Shown here: in pieces, positions 32,975-40,148 of the stretch
How the letters are laid out: every line of letters starts with the position of its first letter
How positions within the stretch are numbered: the stretch's first letter is position 1
Assembly (NCBI GenBank): GCA_015521775.1
Contig: WANN01000032.1
Location: 1 to 53,894 of the forward strand
Direction of reading: 5' to 3'
DNA length: 53,894 nucleotides
From: Thermoproteaceae archaeon
GTDB taxonomy: Archaea > Thermoproteota > Thermoprotei > Thermoproteales > Thermoproteaceae
Notes under the pieces: model-generated
The model's input: the letters and a program-made list of their open reading frames with translations, nothing else
The model's database searches: none
Told to the model about the DNA's origin: nothing
Position numbers and translations under genes: made by a program

Positions 32975-33690
32975 TGGTCACCCCCTTCTTAGGGAGGGTC
33001 ATCAGCATCGGGGGCGCGGATTGGGAATACATGAGAAACGTCGCATCGCAGCTGCACTACCTCGGGGTCGAGCCAATGGAGGGCGGGCCCCTGTATTTTA
33101 ACGGCGTGTATTTGGTGGGCAAGGGCACCAACAGCGTTGTGGTCATGTGTAGGCCCTCCTGGGGCAGCGACTTATATGCATGTAAGATAAGGAGGAAGGA
33201 CGCCCATAGAGGTGACCTGCTCGCGGAGGCACGTGCCCTGATGCACGCAAACGATGTAGGCGTTGGCCCGAGGCTCGTGTCCTTCACCCGTGACGTCGTG
33301 GTGTATAGGTACGTTGATGGTGTACCCCTAAGCGAGTGGTTCCGGTCCAGGTACAGTGAGCGGACCCTATGCGACCTGCTTGTGCAGGGACTTAAGTTGG
33401 ACGGTTTGGGGCTACTTCACAGGGAGCTTACCCGGCCGGGAAGACACATATTGGTGGACGCCAACGGTGTCCCCCACATAGTGGACTTTGAGACGGTCTC
33501 CTGGGGGTCCAAGGGGACCAACGTGGCCAGGCTTGCCGTGGCCATATGCAGGCTTTTGGGATGCGATCCACGTGCGTTGGCGGGACCGCTTAGGACATAT
33601 GCGAGGGCTCGTAGCGTGGAGGCCTTGGCACAGGTAGCAAGGGCCATGGGGCTGGAATGCGGGTTCAGGGCCTGGGCCCCCTCTCTGTGA
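32953..33690 (+). CDS. Predicted small Ser/Thr protein kinase (archaeal COG2112-like)
   Basis: 245 residues with an abbreviated eukaryote-like kinase fold: LVGKGTNSVVVMC as the glycine loop, YACKIRRKD with the ATP-binding lysine, catalytic loop LLHRELTRPGRHILVD and the metal motif HIVDFETVSW (DFE in place of DFG). The catalytic loop has HRE instead of HRD, so activity should not be assumed. An alternative GTG start at 32974 overlaps the TAG of the PfkB gene. It is cotranscribed with the PfkB kinase and converges on the PUA gene with a 26-base overlap. Confidence 0.8.
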   Translation: MRADPHIVVTPFLGRVISIGGADWEYMRNVASQLHYLGVEPMEGGPLYFNGVYLVGKGTNSVVVMCRPSWGSDLYACKIRRKDAHRGDLLAEARALMHANDVGVGPRLVSFTRDVVVYRYVDGVPLSEWFRSRYSERTLCDLLVQGLKLDGLGLLHRELTRPGRHILVDANGVPHIVDFETVSWGSKGTNVARLAVAICRLLGCDPRALAGPLRTYARARSVEALAQVARAMGLECGFRAWAPSL

Positions 33691-34195
33691 GCTCCTTACA
33701 GCTGTTCCATATCTTGTCATTTATATAATGTAGATTTATTAACACCTTCCCCTTCTCCATCGACTCCATCTCGGCCTTGTCATAAAGCGAGACGGATACT
33801 GATATGGGCCTTAGCTTGGCCTCGTCGAGTACGAGCACAACTCCATCGCGCTTCAGATCCCCCTCGATCCGCCTTATGCCCGGCCTCATGACGTCGGCCC
33901 CGTTGAGTATAGGCTTAACGGCGCCCATGTCGACCACCACCTTTGGGTACTGCTCGACGACGTCGCCGCTCGGCCCCTTATGTATGAAGTACAGAGTAGG
34001 CACCACATACTCGCTGTTCTGATGTGCGATCCTGGCAGCTATGGGCATGCCGTCCGCAACGTAGATGTATATCCTGTCGTCCACTATTTCATATATCTCC
34101 ACCACGCGTGCGGACCTCAAATATTTGCCGAGGCCTTCTGGGAGCGCCGTAGAGAGCGCCTTGACCTCCTTGTTGCTCAGCCTAAAGCGCTTCAT
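33665..34195 (-). CDS. PUA-domain RNA-binding protein (MCT-1/Tma20-like)
   Basis: 176 residues: an N-terminal domain (MKRFRLSNKEVKALST...) of the archaeal DUF1947 type followed by a PUA domain at about residues 85-160 with PKVVVDMGAVKPILNGADVM and RPGI. Eukaryotic relatives act in translation reinitiation and ribosome recycling; the archaeal role is inferred only. TATA box CTTAATAG near 34214-34221 fits ATG 34195. Confidence 0.85.
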   Translation of the reverse strand: MKRFRLSNKEVKALSTALPEGLGKYLRSARVVEIYEIVDDRIYIYVADGMPIAARIAHQNSEYVVPTLYFIHKGPSGDVVEQYPKVVVDMGAVKPILNGADVMRPGIRRIEGDLKRDGVVLVLDEAKLRPISVSVSLYDKAEMESMEKGKVLINLHYINDKIWNSCKELTERGPRP

Positions 34196-34252
34196 GAAGG
34201 TATATGTGGGCGGACTATTAAGGTTTGCGTGGAGACACTTTGACAGTAAACG

Positions 34253-34300
34253 TCAGCGGCCTGTCGACAAGTCACTGGTCCGCGCCCGAGTTGTCATCAC
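34253..34300 (-). ncRNA. Candidate C/D box small RNA
   Basis: On the minus strand: C box GTGATGA (34300-34294), 11-nt guide CAACTCGGGCG, D' box CGGA, three-base spacer, C' box GTGACTT, 12-nt guide GTCGACAGGCCG, D box CTGA (34256-34253). Total 48 nt and internal spacings agree with archaeal methylation guides; C' and D' are degenerate as is common. Support beyond the motifs: a TATA box (34318-34329) centred 24 bases before the first C-box base, in an intergenic gap. Against: no clear terminal stem, and the guide targets were not checked. Confidence 0.45.
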
Positions 34301-34317
34301 ATGGCCAGTGTTCCCCC

Positions 34318-34329
34318 GGTTATTTAACC
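34318..34329 (-). promoter_or_regulatory. TATA box for the candidate C/D box RNA
   Basis: GGTTAAATAACC on the minus strand, just past the stop of the DUF1614 gene and unlikely to serve the PUA gene, which has its own box at 34214-34221. Confidence 0.5.
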
Positions 34330-34331
34330 AA

Positions 34332-35048
34332 TTAGGAGAAGGCCATGGCGAGAACCCCCGCGAGTAGGCCGGTTAAATATATGCCGTCGAATACGCCGGC
34401 CCCCCCGATGCTGGCGAATTTAGGCTTGTACCTGAGTATTTTTGGGAGGTTAAGTATGTCGGCGCCGATAATGGCGCCGAACACGCCTATTACGTACGCC
34501 GCTAAAGGCAACTCGCTCTGCGATATGGGTATGAAGACGAGCGACATGAGCGCGGCCACTAAGGGAGGCACAAATAGCGGTGTGACGACGCCTATTGTGG
34601 GGACCACTCTGCTCATGCGTTTTATGATGAGCGACGCCGCTATTATCAGGGGCAGCGTATACGCCGCTTTGCCTCCCATGGCGAGGAGGAACGCCGTGGC
34701 TACTGCCATGGGTACCAGGGCGCCTCCGACGTTCAGCGCTAAAGCTCCCCTGTCCCGTAACGTCACCACGCGGGGAACGGGCACCGGGATGCCGTAGGCG
34801 TACTCGAATGTTATGCTTGGGAAGACGCGTCTCACTGTGTACTCTACCAGCACTATGTTCACTGGGCTAAGGACAAGCGATAGGAGCACCACTAGGTATG
34901 ACAGGATAAGGCCAACGTGGGGAGACAGGCCGGCGGCAGAGAACACGCCGAGGAACGCCGCTATGTAAAGCGGCATCAATACAAGGGCCGCAAACAGGTA
35001 GAACGCGCCGAGGAGCCCAGTAAATGGAAATGCTATTATGATACGCAT
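34332..35048 (-). CDS. DUF1614 membrane protein
   Basis: 238 residues, about seven hydrophobic segments. The family signature near the C-terminus is clear: GADILNLPKILRYKP followed by ASIGGAGVFDGIYLTGLLAG, and LNVGGALVPMAVA in the middle. Function is unknown for the family. The TATA box GATTTATTAATG (about 35069-35079) fits ATG 35048; the frame is open four codons further upstream. Confidence 0.85.
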   Translation of the reverse strand: MRIIIAFPFTGLLGAFYLFAALVLMPLYIAAFLGVFSAAGLSPHVGLILSYLVVLLSLVLSPVNIVLVEYTVRRVFPSITFEYAYGIPVPVPRVVTLRDRGALALNVGGALVPMAVATAFLLAMGGKAAYTLPLIIAASLIIKRMSRVVPTIGVVTPLFVPPLVAALMSLVFIPISQSELPLAAYVIGVFGAIIGADILNLPKILRYKPKFASIGGAGVFDGIYLTGLLAGVLAMAFS

Positions 35049-35092
35049 ACAGTGTAGCATCTAGGCCCATTAATAAATCGGCCCGCCGGGAT

Positions 35093-35124
35093 GCAACGCG
35101 CAGTGGGTGGGGATGTGGCGTTGC
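35093..35124. repeat. Stem-loop between the thi4 operon and the DUF1614 gene
   Basis: GCAACGC and GCGTTGC, separated by 18 bases, downstream of the small zinc protein gene and just before the DUF1614 promoter. It may be a 3'-end hairpin of the thi4 transcript. No strong U-tract. Confidence 0.3.
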
Positions 35125-35189
35125 GCAAGCGGCGAGAACTGCACCGCTGTAAGCCTCAGCGGGAAGTGTGGCGTGTGGGGACGCCGCAG

Positions 35190-35402
35190 TCAAATGGCCT
35201 TCCTGAGCCTTCCGCCGCCCTTAGCTGCGTCCTGGTTACGCGTCCAGTTGACCACGAACTGCCTATAACATTCGCGGCTGCAGAAGACCCAGGGCTTGTT
35301 GACGCAACATGTCTTCACGACTATGGGGTTGTCCCTGATAACCCTTCCACAGTTTGTGCACCTGTTCTCGACGACTTTCTGTACCTTAAGCTCGTACGGC
35401 AT
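35190..35402 (-). CDS. Small zinc protein with a TRASH/MYM-like domain
   Basis: 70 residues with paired cysteines: RCTNCGRVI, KTCCVNKPWVFCSRECYRQFV. The pattern C-x2-C ... CC ... C-x3-C resembles TRASH/MYM-type metal-binding domains, proposed for metal sensing or trafficking. It overlaps the end of thi4 by 17 bases and is surely cotranscribed with it. Thi4 of this type needs iron and sulfide, so a metal-handling partner would make sense; that is inference. Confidence 0.78.
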   Translation of the reverse strand: MPYELKVQKVVENRCTNCGRVIRDNPIVVKTCCVNKPWVFCSRECYRQFVVNWTRNQDAAKGGGRLRKAI

Positions 35403-36171
35403 GTGCCCCTAGGGGGATCTCCTTGGCTATGACGTCGGCTATCCGTTTGCCGCTCATGAGCATGCCCCCAAAGATCGGCCCCATCCTTGGGAGACCGTAG
35501 ACGGTGCACACCGCTATGCCCGCAACGTAGAGCCCGTGCGCTACCCTTCCGGTATGCTCCACGACAAGCTTCTCGGACACCTCGGACCACGCAGACTTCT
35601 CCCCCTCCATCTGTATTCCCAGCTCGGGCACTTTGCGGGCCGCTATGGATATTATCTCGGCGTCGTGGCCTGTGGCGTCCACCACAGCTTTGGCCTCGGT
35701 ATATAGCGGGTCCACATGCATGCCCGACATCTGTATGGGTGTCCATATCCATAGCACGCCGGTCACACGCGGCGGCTCCCCCCTGAATATTATGTCGTCC
35801 ACATGCACGCCGAGCACAATCTTGGCGCCCGCATCTATTGCCCCGGCGCCAAGCTTGGCGACAAGCTCGGCTGGGTCCACCACGTACAGCCCGTCCTCGG
35901 CAGGCGCGTACCTCACCTTGAAGTCTCTGAGTATGGGCACAGCCTCTTCCTGCACAACTATCTTAGGCAACATGTTGCCTCCGGGCCCAATGCCGCCACC
36001 GAAGGAAAACCTGCGCTCAAAAACTAGCACCTTGTAGCCCCTTTCAGCCAGGTACCTGGCAGCAGCCAGCCCGGCCGGTCCGGCCCCCACAATGAGCACG
36101 TCGACCTGGGAATATTCGTCGAGGTCCTTGAGGGCATGCCTAATTATGGCCCTGCCTATTTTAACCTCCAT
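35386..36171 (-). CDS. thi4: Thiazole synthase Thi4, sulfide-dependent type
   Basis: Makes the thiazole phosphate of thiamine from NAD and glycine. 261 residues, with the FAD/NAD fold DVLIVGAGPAGLAAARYLAE, FSFGGGIGPGGNML and VDATGHDAEI. At the position of the sulfur-donating cysteine of yeast Thi4 the sequence reads SGMHVDPLY, i.e. a histidine, as in the methanogen enzymes that take sulfur from free sulfide and act catalytically with iron. TATA box CTTTTAATAAC lies near 36191-36200. Operon with the small zinc protein. Confidence 0.93.
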   Translation of the reverse strand: MEVKIGRAIIRHALKDLDEYSQVDVLIVGAGPAGLAAARYLAERGYKVLVFERRFSFGGGIGPGGNMLPKIVVQEEAVPILRDFKVRYAPAEDGLYVVDPAELVAKLGAGAIDAGAKIVLGVHVDDIIFRGEPPRVTGVLWIWTPIQMSGMHVDPLYTEAKAVVDATGHDAEIISIAARKVPELGIQMEGEKSAWSEVSEKLVVEHTGRVAHGLYVAGIAVCTVYGLPRMGPIFGGMLMSGKRIADVIAKEIPLGAHAVRA

Positions 36172-36290
36172 GCTGACTCTGCGTTGTAGTTATTAAAAGG
36201 TTTTGCTTGCCCCAATAACGTATTTATGGCGTCACATGTAGCGGTGCTTAGAGCGCTAATGTTTATATTTGAGGTGGCGCTGATTGTTCG

Positions 36291-37304
36291 ATGTCTGTAT
36301 CGACCTCCTTCGACGTGCTTGAAAGGGTCAGGGACCTGTTCTACGGCCTACTTGACGCCAGGGACAGGCTTAGGTCCATGGGAATCGAATGGCCCCCTAG
36401 GCTCGACGGCGTTGAGATAGGCACGGTCAAGGTTAAGGTCGGTTTCCAGGCGATGTTCAGGAACGGCGTGATAATGGACGTGACCAATGTGGAGCAGGCA
36501 CAGGTGGCCGAGAGGGCGGGCGCCGTGGGCGTCATGGTCCTCGACAAGCTGCCCTACGACGTGAGGAAGGCCGGTGGGGTGGCGAGGATGGCCGATGTGA
36601 AGGTCATAGAGGACGTTATGAGGCACATAACAATTCCAGTATCCGCCAAGGTACGCATAGGGCATTACTACGAGGCCATGATACTGGAACAGATAGGGGT
36701 GGACCTCATAGATGAGTCGGAGGTGTTGACGCCGGTGGACGAACAACATCACATAAACAAGTGGCTGTTCAGAACGCCCTTCGTCAATGGGGCCAGGGAG
36801 CTCTGTGAGGCCCTTCGCCGCATCTCAGAGGGCGCATCCATGATAAGGTCCAAGGGCGAGGCGGGGACCGGCAACGTCTCTGAGGCTGTGAAGCACTTTA
36901 AGGCCATAAACCAAGCCATCAGGGACCTCCAGGGGCATAGGGACGACGAGGAGTACCTGAGGGACTACGCGCGGCGGTGCCAAGTGCCCCTTGAACTGGT
37001 CGCGTTGACGGCCAAGATGGGCCGCGTCCCAGTCATTACATTTGCCGCTGGTGGTATAGCCACCCCGGCCGACGCGGCGCTGATGATGTGGCTTGGGGCT
37101 GACGGCGTGTTCGTGGGCTCGGGCATATTCAAGAGCCAGGACCCCGAGTCACGTGCGGCGGCGATAGTGTTGGCCACTGCACACTGGGACGACCCGGAGA
37201 CCGTGGTGGAGGCGCAACGGATGACCAGCGAGAAGTCCGCCATGCTTGGCGTGGACATAAGGACGCTTAAGCCGGAGGAGATGATGCAGACGCGCGGGGT
37301 CTGA
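36291..37304 (+). CDS. pdxS: Pyridoxal 5'-phosphate synthase, synthase subunit
   Basis: TIM-barrel subunit forming PLP from ribose 5-phosphate, glyceraldehyde 3-phosphate and ammonia. 337 residues. Key parts: [29 protein letters not shown] (lysine for the first imine), [30 protein letters not shown] (second lysine) and [16 protein letters not shown]. The TATA box GTTTATATTTG (about 36259-36269) is 26 bases upstream. Followed by pdxT with a separate promoter. Confidence 0.97.
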   Translation: MSVSTSFDVLERVRDLFYGLLDARDRLRSMGIEWPPRLDGVEIGTVKVKVGFQAMFRNGVIMDVTNVEQAQVAERAGAVGVMVLDKLPYDVRKAGGVARMADVKVIEDVMRHITIPVSAKVRIGHYYEAMILEQIGVDLIDESEVLTPVDEQHHINKWLFRTPFVNGARELCEALRRISEGASMIRSKGEAGTGNVSEAVKHFKAINQAIRDLQGHRDDEEYLRDYARRCQVPLELVALTAKMGRVPVITFAAGGIATPADAALMMWLGADGVFVGSGIFKSQDPESRAAAIVLATAHWDDPETVVEAQRMTSEKSAMLGVDIRTLKPEEMMQTRGV

Positions 37305-37343
37305 ACGCGGGGAAAAGTTAATACTGTGGGGTATGGTTCCCCC

Positions 37344-37952
37344 ATGCGGGTAGGCGTGGTCGCGTTACAGGGGGATTTCCCAGAACACATGTACATGTTG
37401 CGTAGGGCCGCAGAGGAGCTATCCATGGGGGTCGAGGTTATCCCCGTTAAGGGGCCCCACCACCTGCGCGATCTGGACGCGCTTGTCCTCACGGGCGGCG
37501 AGTCCACAACCATAGGCCTACTTGCCAAGAAGGCTGGGCTCCTAGAACATTTGAGGGACTACCTGTCCAGTGGGGTCCCTGCCCTAGGCACATGTGCCGG
37601 CGCAATATTGATGGCCAAGGAGGTTAGGGACGCCGTGGTGGGGCCGACCTCCCAGCCGATCCTAGGCGTAATGGACATATCGGTGGTACGCAACGCTTTT
37701 GGGCGTCAGAGGGACTCCTTCGAGGCCGACATAGATGTGGAGGGTATAGGCAGGGTGAGGGGCATCTTCATAAGGGCGCCCGCCATTGCCGGGGTTTGGG
37801 GAGGCGCCGCGCCGTTGGCCTACGCCCAGCACCCGCGGGCCGGCAGAGTGATCGTGTTAGCGCAGCAGGGCCCCCTAATAGCGTCGGCGTTCCACCCCGA
37901 GCTATCCTCCACGGACCTGCACAGGCACCTGCTCGGTCTTGCCAAAAAGTAG
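37344..37952 (+). CDS. pdxT: Pyridoxal 5'-phosphate synthase, glutaminase subunit
   Basis: Class I glutamine amidotransferase that feeds ammonia to PdxS. 202 residues: VGVVALQGDFPEHMYMLR start, TGGESTTIGLL oxyanion loop, nucleophile Cys in ALGTCAGAILMA, and His-Glu in SAFHPELSST. TATA element AGTTAATAC (about 37315-37324) fits ATG 37344. The gene is 39 bases after pdxS. Confidence 0.96.
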   Translation: MRVGVVALQGDFPEHMYMLRRAAEELSMGVEVIPVKGPHHLRDLDALVLTGGESTTIGLLAKKAGLLEHLRDYLSSGVPALGTCAGAILMAKEVRDAVVGPTSQPILGVMDISVVRNAFGRQRDSFEADIDVEGIGRVRGIFIRAPAIAGVWGGAAPLAYAQHPRAGRVIVLAQQGPLIASAFHPELSSTDLHRHLLGLAKK

Positions 37953-37956
37953 CCGG

Positions 37957-38883
37957 TCAGACCGCTATCCGCCTTCCCCTGAGCAGCCTGTATACCATAT
38001 ACGCCGTGGACGCCACCACTATGGCCGCAGCGACCTCCAACGCCCAGAAGACCCTTGCCAGCAGTCCCCCGAACATTATCGCCGGCACTGGGCCCATGCC
38101 CCTGGGCACCTCCCTGAGCAGTATGCCCGGCACCAGGAGGGGCACGCATATTGTGGCCATGACGACGGCTATGGACATGTAAACCGCATGTGTTCCCAGG
38201 GGGGCCAGAAGTAGGCCTGTCTTGGCCAGGGTTGCGCCGACGTTGTAGGCGCCCCTGAGGCGCACCCCCCGCGTGGCCACCAGCATGGCAAGCCCCGTGG
38301 CCGCGACCCACGTTGGCCCCATAAACGGGACTAGCGCGTACACTACTATGGTGAGGGCCCACAGGCCCCTGCTCGGCCGGTAGCCCCCCTTAGCCGGGTC
38401 CACCCTGAGCATGAGGCTCAGTGCTGATGCCAGGGGGAAGCCGTATACGGCCCAGATGGGGCCCGTGCTTAGGGCCGAGACCCACAGACCCCCCACCACC
38501 AGTAGATTGGGCAGTTTTAGGCTTGTTGTGCCTATGCCCCGCCCATACGCCAAGCTCATGGCGGCCGCGAACGGCGCCCAGAAGGACGTGGGGACCCCCA
38601 CAAGCAGCGATGCAAGGGCCACATATGAAAGCCACTTATTGGGCATGGAACGGGTGAAGCCGGGGACCTGGGCGTACATGACGCCGAAGTAGAACGACAT
38701 CAGTCCCCCAACCATCAGACGGACGTGTATCCCCTGCCTCAAAGCGCCGAGTACAGTCCCCGAGAGGAGTAGGGCCAGGGAAATGTAGAGGCCGGCCTGG
38801 GAGACCCTTAAAAGGGCTATGTTAGAAGCGCGGTATCCGTGTTCGGGCGCCTCGCCGAGCGCATACCATAGGCGTAACCCCAT
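37957..38883 (-). CDS. Multi-pass membrane protein of unknown function
   Basis: 308 residues with about eight to ten membrane helices. I recognise no family. Basic loop residues (RGRR at the C-terminus) and histidines in the first half (HGYRASN, GIHVRLM) are the only notable points; the overall look recalls haem-copper or NnrS-like membrane proteins, without a firm signature. It starts directly after the stop of the DUF2175 gene and so belongs to the ferredoxin operon. The stops of this gene and pdxT are four bases apart. Confidence 0.75.
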   Translation of the reverse strand: MGLRLWYALGEAPEHGYRASNIALLRVSQAGLYISLALLLSGTVLGALRQGIHVRLMVGGLMSFYFGVMYAQVPGFTRSMPNKWLSYVALASLLVGVPTSFWAPFAAAMSLAYGRGIGTTSLKLPNLLVVGGLWVSALSTGPIWAVYGFPLASALSLMLRVDPAKGGYRPSRGLWALTIVVYALVPFMGPTWVAATGLAMLVATRGVRLRGAYNVGATLAKTGLLLAPLGTHAVYMSIAVVMATICVPLLVPGILLREVPRGMGPVPAIMFGGLLARVFWALEVAAAIVVASTAYMVYRLLRGRRIAV

Positions 38884-39207
38884 TCACAGTCTAAGCCTCT
38901 CGGCCACCATCTTGGTGACCCTGGCGGACTGACCCTCAAGCATCTTCCTTACCTCCCTCAGCAATTGACGCGTCTCCTCGTCGCGTGCCCTATACTCTAG
39001 CTCCTTCACCTTGACTATGCCCTCATGAAGGTACTTGTCCAACTCCAGGAGCAGCAGCGGCCTGTTGTCCACCCCCAGCCTGTCCTCGACCAGCGTCATG
39101 AAGCACTCCCAATGCACGGCACCTCTAGACGTAAAGGTGAACAGTTGACCTTCAACTATTTCCCCCTCACAGAAAAAACACTTCCATTTTTTCAGTTCCC
39201 TGGCCAT
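38884..39207 (-). CDS. DUF2175 protein with N-terminal zinc site
   Basis: 107 residues. N-terminus KWKCFFCEGEIVEGQLF and then HWECF give the metal ligands C-x2-C ... H-x2-C typical of the crenarchaeal DUF2175 family. The remainder is helical (LREVRKMLEGQSARVTKMV). Function unknown. It starts five bases after the ferredoxin stop and abuts the membrane protein gene, forming a three-gene operon. Confidence 0.82.
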   Translation of the reverse strand: MARELKKWKCFFCEGEIVEGQLFTFTSRGAVHWECFMTLVEDRLGVDNRPLLLLELDKYLHEGIVKVKELEYRARDEETRQLLREVRKMLEGQSARVTKMVAERLRL

Positions 39208-39212
39208 ACGTG

Positions 39213-39536
39213 TTATACCGGTGGAGCAGTAACGTTGTACTTACTGCGCCACTCCTCGTAGGCCTTCTGCTCGTCGGGAGAAAGCTCCTTGGAGAACCTG
39301 TACCAGCCCTGCTTGGCCTTCAACGCGTCCGATGCCTCGCCCACCTTGTATATGCAGTTGACCGGGCAGGCCGATATACAGCTGAAATCGTCCTTACACT
39401 TGTCCCATATAAGCCTGGCCTTCCCGTTGTCGTCCAGCTCCAGGGCCTGCCATGGGCAGACGGCTACACAGGCGCCGCAGCTGATACACGTATCCTGGTC
39501 TATGAGTACCCTCTGGTACTGTGCCAGTTCCGCCAT
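39213..39536 (-). CDS. Two-cluster ferredoxin
   Basis: 107-residue electron carrier. The first cluster motif is canonical, CISCGACVAVCP. The second, CKDDFSCISACPVNC, has five residues instead of two between its first cysteines, so the second cluster may be atypical in ligand spacing. The C-terminal 40 residues are charged and helical. TATA box GTATTTATAGGG (about 39555-39566) lies 25 bases upstream, divergent from the regulator at 39608. Partners DUF2175 and a membrane protein follow. Confidence 0.9.
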   Translation of the reverse strand: MAELAQYQRVLIDQDTCISCGACVAVCPWQALELDDNGKARLIWDKCKDDFSCISACPVNCIYKVGEASDALKAKQGWYRFSKELSPDEQKAYEEWRSKYNVTAPPV

Positions 39537-39607
39537 GTTCCATCCATGGAATCTTTCCCTATAAATACGTCCACGTAAATATTTTAACGGGAAGTATTGA
39601 AAGGGAC

Positions 39608-40141
39608 ATGGTGCACTTCGTTAGGCTGCAGGTGCCCAGAGGGTCCGAGGACTCGTGTTCCGATGAGTGCTCCGAGATAGTGGCGGTCCACTCGGGCAAG
39701 ACGATACACATATGGACCAAGGGTAGGGGCCGCCACATCACGGGCGAGGACAGCTGCCAGATATGTAGGATTATAGAGGGCAGCGGGCTGATAGTGGTAG
39801 GCGGCGAGAGCTGCGGCGACCACGTGACGTACGAGCTGCTGGTGCCCCACATAGGCTCGCTCAAACGGGCATTGAGGGACCTCCATTCCTCGGGGTACAG
39901 GCCACGCGTAGTGAGCAACGCGGTCTACGTGCCCTCGCCCCCACTTACCATGGAGCAGATAAAGGTGCTTAGGCTCGCCTATGTGAGGGGGTACTTCGAC
40001 GAGAAGAGGGCCGTAACAGTGAAGGAGATCGCGGAGCTCCTTGGGACGTCCCCGGCCTCGGTGGACAGGATGTTGAGGAGGGCCCTCAGGAACCTGGTGG
40101 GGTACTACCTCACGTATAAGTCCGGCGCCGGCAGGACATAG
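39608..40141 (+). CDS. HTH_10 (bacterio-opsin activator-type) transcription regulator
   Basis: 177 residues. The C-terminal third (from about residue 115) is the HTH_10 domain: LTMEQIKVLRLAYVRGYFDE then EIAELLGTSPASVDRMLRRA. The N-terminal part has clustered cysteines (CSDEC near residue 16, CQIC near 54, another near 72), suggesting metal or redox sensing. TATA AATATTTTAACGG precedes ATG 39608 by 27 bases. Divergent from the ferredoxin operon, which it may control. Confidence 0.83.
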   Translation: MVHFVRLQVPRGSEDSCSDECSEIVAVHSGKTIHIWTKGRGRHITGEDSCQICRIIEGSGLIVVGGESCGDHVTYELLVPHIGSLKRALRDLHSSGYRPRVVSNAVYVPSPPLTMEQIKVLRLAYVRGYFDEKRAVTVKEIAELLGTSPASVDRMLRRALRNLVGYYLTYKSGAGRT

Positions 40142-40148
40142 GCAAGGC

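Noticed and set aside
36226-36420. Frame of 64 codons upstream of pdxS
   Set aside because: It overlaps the pdxS promoter and start region; the nearby TATA element is explained by pdxS.
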